40,700 nucleotides of DNA, from the NCBI RefSeq assembly GCF_013283785.1, contig NZ_JABCPZ010000086.1, positions 1 through 40,700 of the forward strand, read 5' to 3'. The position numbers were made by a program, and so were the translations under genes. Under the pieces are notes generated by a model. It did not search any database and had not been told where the DNA came from. It saw nothing but the letters and a program-made list of their open reading frames with translations. The DNA comes from Nonomuraea antri. GTDB lineage: Bacteria > Actinomycetota > Actinomycetes > Streptosporangiales > Streptosporangiaceae. Numbering within the stretch: the stretch's first letter is position 1; the number at the start of each line of letters is the position of its first letter. This document shows positions 34,416 through 40,700 of this stretch, one piece after another.

Positions 34416-35600
34416 ATGAACGGCGTGATCGTGGTCGGCGCCGGGCCCGCGGGCCTGACGGCGGCACTCGTGCTGGCCAGGGCCGGCGTCCCGGTCACCG
34501 TCATGGAGCGGGAGAGCGAGCTGAGCAGGCAGGCGCGGGCGAGCACGTTCCGCCCGGCCACCCTCGACCTGCTGGACGAGCTGGGCGTGGCGGCCCAGCT
34601 GGTGGAGCGGGGCCGCGTGGTCGAACGGGTGCAGTGGCGCAACCGGTCGGGGATCGTGCTGGCCGAGATGGGCATGGACCGGCTGGACGGGCTGACCAGG
34701 CACCCCTTCAGGATCCACGCGGACCAGGCCTGGCTCACACCGCTGCTGCTGGCGGCGCTGAACGCCTACCCGGACGTGGACGTGCGCTTCGGCACCCACG
34801 TGGACGGCGTCGCGGAAGGCGGCACCGGCGTGCGGGTCCGGGTGGGACACACCTGGGCCCGGGCCAGGTACCTGATCGCCGCCGACGGCGCGCACAGCGC
34901 GGTGCGCGGCTCGCTCGGGATGACCTTCCCCAGGTCGGCGAGCCCGACGCAGGCGCTGCGGGTGTTCACCGACTCACCGCTCGACGAACTGCTGCCCGGC
35001 CTGGCGCCACTGACCCACGTACGGGACGTGGAGCAGTCGTGCACGCTGCTGGCGCTGCCCGGCCACTGGCGGATCATCTTCAAGGTCCCCTGCGACGCGC
35101 CGGAGCCCATGTCCGCGGCGAACCTCGCGATGCTGCTGCGCCGTGCCCTGCCAGGGACCGGGCGGCCCATCCGGGTCACCGGCGCCGACCGGTTCGGGCT
35201 CTCGCGCGGGGTGCTGACGTCGTACCGGTGCGGCCGGGTGCTGTTCGTCGGCGACGCGGCCCACCTGACCTCGACGGTCGGCGGGCTCAACATGAACACC
35301 GGCATCCACGACGCGGTGGAGGCCGGGCGGGTGCTCGCCGCGGTGATCGGCGGCCAGGCGCCGCCCACGGCGCTGGAGGCGTGGGCCTGGCGGCGGCGGT
35401 CGGTGCAGCACCGGGTGACCCCGCGCAAGGAGGCGCGCGCGGCGGGCGTGCGCGAGCGCGACAGCGCCAAGCTGGCGGCGGCCATGGCCGGGCTGCGGGA
35501 GATCGCCGGCGACCCGGACGCGACCCGCGCCTACCTGGCGCACGCCTCGCTGCTCGACCTGACCCCGCACGCCGCACGACGAACCGTTCGCCGTTCCTGA
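34416..35600 (+). CDS. FAD-dependent aromatic-type monooxygenase
   Basis: A 394-aa class A flavin monooxygenase related to PobA/UbiH, which hydroxylate aromatic or polyketide-like rings using NAD(P)H and oxygen. The GxGxxG site is VGAGPAGL (residues 8-13), the DG motif is AADGAHSAVRG (about 153), and the GD motif is LFVGDAAHLTSTVGGLNMNT (from about 277). The usual Pro-Pro of GDAAHxxPP is replaced by Thr-Ser-Thr. No C-terminal thioredoxin-like domain is present. The ATG lies 2 nt after the racemase-fold stop, so the two are tightly coupled and may act on one substrate. A membrane sigma-like gene follows 19 nt later. Confidence 0.88.
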   Translation: MNGVIVVGAGPAGLTAALVLARAGVPVTVMERESELSRQARASTFRPATLDLLDELGVAAQLVERGRVVERVQWRNRSGIVLAEMGMDRLDGLTRHPFRIHADQAWLTPLLLAALNAYPDVDVRFGTHVDGVAEGGTGVRVRVGHTWARARYLIAADGAHSAVRGSLGMTFPRSASPTQALRVFTDSPLDELLPGLAPLTHVRDVEQSCTLLALPGHWRIIFKVPCDAPEPMSAANLAMLLRRALPGTGRPIRVTGADRFGLSRGVLTSYRCGRVLFVGDAAHLTSTVGGLNMNTGIHDAVEAGRVLAAVIGGQAPPTALEAWAWRRRSVQHRVTPRKEARAAGVRERDSAKLAAAMAGLREIAGDPDATRAYLAHASLLDLTPHAARRTVRRS

Positions 35601-35619
35601 CCGAGGAGGTGTGGCAACC

Positions 35620-37575
35620 ATGTGGCGAAACCTGTCCGACGACGCTCGCCAGGCCATTCGCGAGTTGTGCGAGAAGCACGGCTCCCGCCTCTACGACTAC
35701 TGCCGCACCGAACTCGCCCCCGGCGAGGCCGAGCAGGCGGTCGCCGGCACGATACTGACCGCCTACACCCACGGCGACAGGATCAGGGACCCTGGGCTGC
35801 GCCGCGCCTGGATGTACGCGCTGGCCCGCACCCACCGGGCGATGGTGGCCAGGCCGGCCAGCATCGGCTCGTGGTCGCGGCCGGGCCGGATGTCCGAGCT
35901 GCTGCCCGAGGCGCTGCTGTCGCTGGAGCGGCCCCAGCGCGAACTGCTCGACCTGTCCGTACGCCACGGACTCGGCGACGCCGAGCTGGCCATGATCTTC
36001 GACGTGACCGTGGCCGAGGCGCACACCCTCGTCACGCGGGCCGCCTGCGGCCTGGAGGAATGGTTCGCCGCGATCATCGCGGCGCGCACCCGTGAGGGTT
36101 GTCCCGAGCTGACCGCCCGGGTGGCCGAATGGGTGGCCGCGCCGGGCCGGCGGGCCAGGGCCAGGATCGGCCGTCACATCCACTCCTGTGCGACCTGCCG
36201 GGCCGCGCCCAGGACCGTGTCGGCGGGCGCGCTGCTGCGCCGCCTGCCGCTGACCGCGATGCCCGGCACGCTTCCCAACCGGCTGGCGTTGGCGCAGCCG
36301 CTGCCCGGCGAAGGCCCGCTCTGGCGAGCGGACGGCTTCCCGGTGCAGACGCACACACTCGCGGAGGGCGGCCCCACCCCGACTCCGCCGGTGGCCGACG
36401 CCACGCCGATGCCCCCGGTCGCCGACCCCACGACGGCGACCTCGGGAAAGCCCTGGTCGGCGGCGGGCGCGGCTGCCGCCGACCAGGAGCACCCGAACGG
36501 TGAGTCCTACGGCCGGGCCGCGCGCGGGCGCCACCCGTTCAGCCCGCCGAGCCGTACCCGGGCCTTCCGCGGCGGGCCGCAGGGCGACAAGCTCGTCTTC
36601 GGCGCGCCGATCGGGAACACCAACGGCAAACCGGTCAACGGCAAGACGGTCAACGGAACCGTGCTGGACGCTCACCCCCATACTGCCAGCCCCCCGGTCA
36701 ACGGCAAGGGCGGCGGCGAGGGTGACGGCAGGGGCGACGGCAGGGCCGTCATCCGCTACGGCGGGATCTCCTGGAGCGGCGACCTCCCCGGCTACGGGCG
36801 GCCGCACGGTGAGGGCGTCCGGCTGGAGGAGTACTGGCAGACCCGGCAGGAGGACGACGATCCCGAGGCGGGCCTGCCGATCAGGACGGTCGCCAGGGTC
36901 GGGCTGATCATCGGTGTGGGGTTGCTGGTGGCCGGGCTGGCCTGGGCGATCGTCAACGCCCAGCAGAACCCGCCCACGCTGACCCGCGCCGCGGCGAAGG
37001 GCCCGCTGGCCGCCCCGCCGGCGGCCGCGCCGCCCGTCGCGCCGCCTGCCGCACCGCCCGTCTCGCCGCTGTCGAGCGCACCGGCCGACCCGCCCGCCGC
37101 CTCGGGTGACGACCTGCGGGCGCCGTCCGGCGGCCAGGCCGACGCACCGTCGAAACAGGACACCGGTGGTGCGTTGCGTCCGATGGCCAAGCGAGTCGAA
37201 CTGCCCAGGCCGGCGCCGCCGGTGGTGAAGCTGGTGCCGGCGTCGGTGCGGCTGGGCTCGGGCCGGGCCGGGTCGTTCTCGCTGTCCTGCACGGGCACCT
37301 GCGAGGTCACCTCGACCAGCGCCACGCGCGGCATCGTGGTCACCGGCACCACGTTCCGGGTCAAGGCCCCGCGCACGCACTGCGCGGCCCCGGCCGTCAG
37401 GACCGGGCGGATCACCGTGCGCTGGACGGCCACGACCACCGGCGACGGCGTCGAGACCGGCGGCACGACCAGTGCCAAGGGCACGCTGACGATGCGGGTC
37501 TCGTGGACGATCGCCAAGGACAAGGGCATGGTGGCGATCGACTCGGGCGGCACGTTCTGGAGCGAGTGCGACTGA
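35620..37575 (+). CDS. Membrane-tethered sigma-like/zinc-finger fusion with extracytoplasmic domain
   Basis: A 651-aa protein. Residues 10-80 resemble ECF sigma region 2 (EAEQAVAGTILTAYTHGD, then RAWMYALART), and 94-150 region 4 (LPEALLSLERPQRELLDLSV, then a helix-turn-helix near GLGDAELAMIFDVTVAEAHT). Residues 160-197 carry an anti-sigma-type zinc motif, H186-x3-C190-x2-C193. A Pro/Gly/Asn-rich linker with PPVAD and VNGK repeats leads to one membrane helix (about 424-446). A second Pro/Ala stretch then precedes a beta-rich domain with four cysteines. The sensor, tether, anti-sigma element and sigma-like part are thus on one chain. The ATG at 35620 is 10 nt after AGGAGG. It is the last gene of the operon and precedes a strong terminator. 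Confidence 0.8.
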   Translation: MWRNLSDDARQAIRELCEKHGSRLYDYCRTELAPGEAEQAVAGTILTAYTHGDRIRDPGLRRAWMYALARTHRAMVARPASIGSWSRPGRMSELLPEALLSLERPQRELLDLSVRHGLGDAELAMIFDVTVAEAHTLVTRAACGLEEWFAAIIAARTREGCPELTARVAEWVAAPGRRARARIGRHIHSCATCRAAPRTVSAGALLRRLPLTAMPGTLPNRLALAQPLPGEGPLWRADGFPVQTHTLAEGGPTPTPPVADATPMPPVADPTTATSGKPWSAAGAAAADQEHPNGESYGRAARGRHPFSPPSRTRAFRGGPQGDKLVFGAPIGNTNGKPVNGKTVNGTVLDAHPHTASPPVNGKGGGEGDGRGDGRAVIRYGGISWSGDLPGYGRPHGEGVRLEEYWQTRQEDDDPEAGLPIRTVARVGLIIGVGLLVAGLAWAIVNAQQNPPTLTRAAAKGPLAAPPAAAPPVAPPAAPPVSPLSSAPADPPAASGDDLRAPSGGQADAPSKQDTGGALRPMAKRVELPRPAPPVVKLVPASVRLGSGRAGSFSLSCTGTCEVTSTSATRGIVVTGTTFRVKAPRTHCAAPAVRTGRITVRWTATTTGDGVETGGTTSAKGTLTMRVSWTIAKDKGMVAIDSGGTFWSECD

Positions 37576-37584
37576 GAACACGCG

Positions 37585-37618
37585 GAAGCGGCCGCGGGCT
37601 GAGGCCCGCGGCCGCTTC
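37585..37618. terminator. Terminator after the sigma-like fusion gene
   Basis: A perfect 15-bp stem (GAAGCGGCCGCGGGC at 37585-37599, complement at 37604-37618) with the loop TGAG. It begins 9 nt after the stop and lies between convergent genes. Confidence 0.85.
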
Positions 37619-37620
37619 GT

Positions 37621-37675
37621 GCCGGTTCAGAAGCTTCGCGCCGGTTTAAAGAAGCCGGTTTAGAAGAAGCTGAAC
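37621..37675. repeat. Degenerate repeat of the dipeptidyl-peptidase-like gene 3' end
   Basis: GCCGGTTCAGAAGCTTC (37621), GCCGGTTTAAAGAA (37640) and GCCGGTTTAGAAGAAGC (37654) are related copies. The last one spans the stop codon of the minus-strand hydrolase gene (TTA at 37660-37662) and its final codons. Confidence 0.7.
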
Positions 37676-39582
37676 GCGGGGTCGGGCTGCGGGATCTCCA
37701 CCCGGTCAGGCCCGTGGAACTTGAGCTTGTCCTTCGGCACCGAGCTCAGCGGCGTGCCCAGCACGAACGGGACGTCGACGCTGCTCTTGGCCAGGTCGAC
37801 GGTCACGTTCGCGCCGGTGCCCGTCTCCCCGCTGTAGGTGCCGTCGCTGCCGGCGATCACCAGGCCGATCCTGTGGCCCTTCTTGAACGTGTAGTCCTGC
37901 GGCAGCGTCAGCCACTTGACCTTGCCGTACGTGCCCACGGGCAGCGGCACGGCCTGGCTGGAGGAGTACCGGTTCTGCACGTCGATCCAGCCGCGTGCGA
38001 CGATCTCCAGTGGCCGGGTGGCCACGTTCGTGACGACCTTGCGGTAGCAGGCGTCGTCGGCTGCGGTGCTCTCGCCCCAGCAGTCCTCCTCGGCCAGCGT
38101 GGTGATGCCCTGGCCGCGCCGCCAGTCGACGCGGGTGTCCTCGCCGAAGTCGACGAGCAGGGCGGTCAGGTTGGAGGTGGGCTTGTCCAGCTTGACCCGC
38201 AGGTCGGCGGTGGGCGTGCCGGACAGGCGCAGGTCGAGCGGGAGCTCGCCGGTGGTGAACGCGATCCGGCCCGGCTTGGGCGTGCCGATGTCGGCCACCA
38301 TGTCCGACTCGGTCATGGACACGTCGGTGAAGGTCGCCGTGCTGTTCCTGCGCGCGGGGGCCAGGCCGAGCGAGCCGTCGGACGCGGGCCGCAGCGCCGC
38401 CTTGACCGCGAACGGCGCCGGCCAGTCGCGCTGGGTGATCCACTGCGCCGGGCCGACCTCGACGTCCGCGCGCGGCTCGTGCATGATGCCGTTGCGCACG
38501 CCGTGCAGCCAGTAGTCGAACCAGCGGTGCAGCGTGTCCACCCACAGCCCGCGGCGGTCCTGGAAGTCGAACGGGTCCACGTGCTGGGTCTGCCCGACCC
38601 AGATCTTGCGCGGCACGCCGCGGTCGGCCAGGGCCTTCCACCAGGCGGAGAAGTTGTCCGGCTTGACGTTCAGGTCGTTGACCGTGTGGATCACGAAGAC
38701 GCTGGCCTTGACCTTGGAGACGTCGCCGAGCAGGCCGGAGATGTAGTCGCGCTCGGCCCAGAACGGGTTGTAATTGCCGGTGTCGTCGCCGTCCTGGGCG
38801 TCCATCGCGTCGCGCACGGCCTGGCACTTGGCCTCGGGGTCGGTGTCGACGTAGTTGGCCAGCCAGGAGGCGTAGTCGTAGTTGTAGATCACGCCGTTGG
38901 AGCGCTGGTACTTGTACCAGGAGCTGATCGCGGAGATCGGCACGATGGTCTTCAGCCCGTCGACACCGGTCGCGGCGACGGCGTTGGCCAGGGTGCCGTC
39001 GTACGACTTGCCGATCATCGCGGCCTTGCCGGTGGTCCAGTCAGCCACCGCCGGGCTGCCGTCGGACCTGAACGCCTTGGCGCGGCCGTTCAGCCAGTCG
39101 ATGACGGCCTTGCCGCCCAGCACGTCGGCCTTGCCGCCGATGTCCGGGCAGCCGTCGGACCTGGTGGTGCCCAGCATGTCCACGTTGAGCACGGCGTAGC
39201 CGCGTGGCACGAAATAGTTGTCATAGAAGAGGGGGAACTTCACGACATTGCCGGCGGCGTCGTAGACCTTCCGCTCGCCCTCGTTGCCTCGGCCCGAGTT
39301 GTCGTAGTACGGACTCTCGTCGATGACCACCGGCACCCTGAGCCCGGGGCCGGACTCCTTGGGCCGGATGATGTCCACTCTGACCCTGTCCAGCTTGCCG
39401 TCGGCGTCGCTGTCCACGGTCGATTCGACGTAAACGTGCTCGCGGACGGCGTCCGCGTAGGAGAAGACCGGCTGGGTACGGCCGTTCTCGACGGTGATCG
39501 CAGGGCCGGCGGCCGCTTGGACGGGACTCGCGATCGCCAGGGTCAGGGCGACGGCGAGCAGGGCCGGGCGTAATTGTGGCAC
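37660..39582 (-). CDS. Secreted Xaa-Pro dipeptidyl-peptidase-like (S15/CocE) hydrolase
   Basis: A 640-aa exported serine hydrolase. The N-terminus is a signal peptide (PQLRPALLAVALTLAIASPVQAA, cleavage near residue 24). The alpha/beta-hydrolase core has the nucleophile motif GKSYDG, the acid in NDLNVKPDNF and the His in QTQHVDPFDF, followed by the beta-sandwich domain of S15/CocE enzymes. Members release Xaa-Pro dipeptides or cleave esters; the export signal and SYDG motif favour the peptidase group. I take GTG at 39582, with GGAGG 6 nt upstream; a TTG at 39600 is in frame. It is divergent from the ADP-ribosylglycohydrolase gene. With the M6 and M4 enzymes it makes three secreted peptidase genes here. 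Confidence 0.9.
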   Translation of the reverse strand: MPQLRPALLAVALTLAIASPVQAAAGPAITVENGRTQPVFSYADAVREHVYVESTVDSDADGKLDRVRVDIIRPKESGPGLRVPVVIDESPYYDNSGRGNEGERKVYDAAGNVVKFPLFYDNYFVPRGYAVLNVDMLGTTRSDGCPDIGGKADVLGGKAVIDWLNGRAKAFRSDGSPAVADWTTGKAAMIGKSYDGTLANAVAATGVDGLKTIVPISAISSWYKYQRSNGVIYNYDYASWLANYVDTDPEAKCQAVRDAMDAQDGDDTGNYNPFWAERDYISGLLGDVSKVKASVFVIHTVNDLNVKPDNFSAWWKALADRGVPRKIWVGQTQHVDPFDFQDRRGLWVDTLHRWFDYWLHGVRNGIMHEPRADVEVGPAQWITQRDWPAPFAVKAALRPASDGSLGLAPARRNSTATFTDVSMTESDMVADIGTPKPGRIAFTTGELPLDLRLSGTPTADLRVKLDKPTSNLTALLVDFGEDTRVDWRRGQGITTLAEEDCWGESTAADDACYRKVVTNVATRPLEIVARGWIDVQNRYSSSQAVPLPVGTYGKVKWLTLPQDYTFKKGHRIGLVIAGSDGTYSGETGTGANVTVDLAKSSVDVPFVLGTPLSSVPKDKLKFHGPDRVEIPQPDPAFSFF

Positions 39583-39657
39583 GCGTGACCTCCGTGACAA
39601 GTGTCGAAAAGTATCCGCAATGTCTCAGACCGCCGCGAACCTGACAAGATCCCGGTT

Positions 39658-40653
39658 ATGGACGTTCAGCAACGGGTTCGTGGGTGTCTGCTCGGCGGCG
39701 CGATCGGGGACGCGCTCGGCGCGCCGATCGAGTTCCAGTCGCTCCGGGAGATCCGCCGAAACTACGGAAAGAACGGCATCGACGCATACGTCACGGATTG
39801 GCGTGGCAAAGCCGGTCTGATCACGGACGACACGCAGATGACGCTCTTCACCGTCGAGGGCCTGGTACGCGGCGGTGAGCGTCCCGTCGCGGCGATGCGG
39901 GAGGCGTACCTGCGCTGGCTCGACACGCAGAACCACAGCGCGCCCCCGCCGCAGGACCGGCCGCACCGGACGGGGTGGCTGCGCGAGGAGCGCTGGCTGT
40001 ACTCGCGGCGCGCGCCGGGCAACGCCTGCCTGTCCGGTCTGCGCCACTCCTTCCCCGGACCGGCTCCGCTGGGAGTTCCAGGCCCGGTGAACGGGAACTC
40101 CAAGGGCTGCGGCACGGTCATGCGCTCGGCGCCGTTCGGCCTGGTCTCGCCCGGCGACCCGCGGGCGGCGTTCGAGCTGGCCGCCGCCTGCGCGCAGATC
40201 ACCCACGGCCACGTGACGGGATACCTGGCGGCGGGGGCGTTCGCGGCGATCGTGGCCAGGCTGACCGCGGGGGCGGAGCTGCGCGCGGCCGTCCAGGACG
40301 GGCTGGACCTGCTGTCCGCCTACCCCGGGCACGAGGAGACCAGCGCGGCCGTGCGCGCGGCGGTGACGCTGGCCGGCGGCGCCGACCACACGCCGGAGGC
40401 GGTCGAATCGCTCGGCGGCGCGTGGGTGGCCGAGGAGGCGCTGGCCATCGGCGTCTACTGCGCGCTGGCCGAGCCGTCGATCGAGCGGGCGCTGCTGCTG
40501 TCGGTCAACCACTCGGGCGACAGCGACTCGACCGGGTCGGTGTGCGGCAACCTGCTGGGCGCGCGGCACGGCGCGGACGCGCTGCCCGCCCGGTGGCTGC
40601 GCGACCTGGAGGGCCGCGAGACGATCGAACGCCTCGCCGACGCGCTCGTCTGA
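39658..40653 (+). CDS. ADP-ribosylglycohydrolase family protein (DraG-like)
   Basis: A 331-aa protein of the DraG/ARH fold, which removes ADP-ribose from proteins or small molecules using two magnesium ions. Metal-binding motifs are ITDDTQM near the N-terminus and GDSDSTG near the C-terminus; GAIGDALGAP and GCGTVMRSAP are also family features. The ATG at 39658 matches the usual family start (DVQQRVRGCLLGGAIGDALG). There is no Shine-Dalgarno, so a leaderless mRNA is possible; an upstream GTG at 39601 is in frame but not conserved in character. No ADP-ribosyltransferase gene is visible in the window. The C-terminus is complete, and the remaining 47 bases hold nothing recognisable. Confidence 0.92.
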   Translation: MDVQQRVRGCLLGGAIGDALGAPIEFQSLREIRRNYGKNGIDAYVTDWRGKAGLITDDTQMTLFTVEGLVRGGERPVAAMREAYLRWLDTQNHSAPPPQDRPHRTGWLREERWLYSRRAPGNACLSGLRHSFPGPAPLGVPGPVNGNSKGCGTVMRSAPFGLVSPGDPRAAFELAAACAQITHGHVTGYLAAGAFAAIVARLTAGAELRAAVQDGLDLLSAYPGHEETSAAVRAAVTLAGGADHTPEAVESLGGAWVAEEALAIGVYCALAEPSIERALLLSVNHSGDSDSTGSVCGNLLGARHGADALPARWLRDLEGRETIERLADALV

Positions 40654-40700
40654 TCACGCGCGCCGGCATCCCGCTCCCCCGCCGTCACGCTCCCCCCGCC

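Noticed and set aside
31954..37575. Reading the operon as a secondary-metabolite gene cluster because of its monooxygenase
   Set aside because: No polyketide synthase, peptide synthetase, terpene synthase, lanthipeptide or similar core enzyme is present in the window.
39658..40653. ADP-ribosylglycohydrolase as an antitoxin of a toxin pair
   Set aside because: No ADP-ribosyltransferase (DarT-like) gene is adjacent, and the fold is DraG-like, not a DarG macrodomain.

Overview
The window is chromosomal DNA from a high-GC actinomycete. About 70 % GC, strong G/C bias at third codon positions, many GTG and TTG starts, TACCCT-like -10 boxes and the gene set (XRE-DUF5753 regulator, DUF574 methyltransferase, polyphosphate glucokinase, TIGR03118 protein, DUF5709 and DUF4253 proteins) fit Streptosporangiales, for example a Nonomuraea-like organism. 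That assignment is inference. I see no rRNA, tRNA, CRISPR array, insertion sequence or prophage.

Layout. 1-6.2 kb: a truncated membrane-anchored STAND/NB-ARC ATPase and a secreted M6 metalloprotease (both minus), then a divergent PucR-type regulator followed by an amidohydrolase-fold protein that has lost its metal ligands; a 20-bp near-palindrome lies between protease and regulator. 6.2-12.7 kb: a MarR regulator divergent from an ABC exporter across a 20-bp tandem repeat, a 56-codon basic membrane protein, an MFS exporter, a probably leaderless gamma-glutamyltransferase, a hemerythrin/Rho-N protein and a DUF5709 protein. 12.7-20.5 kb: HAD hydrolase, large-subunit catalase, two adjacent degenerate Uma2-fold proteins, and the helicase HrpA. 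20.5-25.7 kb: secreted M4 metalloprotease, polyphosphate glucokinase, secreted TIGR03118 protein, a second HAD hydrolase and a DUF4253 protein. 25.7-29.3 kb: a three-gene operon of a two-Rossmann flavoprotein, a four-helix membrane protein and an MFS carrier with an extra two-helix, Met/His-rich N-terminal module. 29.4-37.6 kb: a DUF574 methyltransferase and an unusually long double-HTH DUF5753 regulator (minus), divergent from a compact six-gene operon. That operon holds two unknown proteins, a 67-aa peptide, a racemase-fold protein without its catalytic cysteines, an FAD monooxygenase, and a membrane protein joining sigma-like, zinc-finger and extracytoplasmic domains. 37.6-40.7 kb: a secreted Xaa-Pro dipeptidyl-peptidase-like hydrolase and a divergent ADP-ribosylglycohydrolase.

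The best candidates for undescribed biology are the six-gene operon with its membrane-tethered sigma-like protein and double-HTH neighbour (30.5-37.6 kb), and the flavoprotein/4-TM/Met-His-MFS operon (25.7-29.3 kb). Four convergent gene junctions also carry short tandem repeats at or just past stop codons, in three of them copies of the gene's own 3' end, and two of these junctions contain a strong terminator hairpin.

No gene-free stretch exceeds 300 bases. The longest are 31733-31953 and 30268-30475, and both contain the regulatory elements listed.
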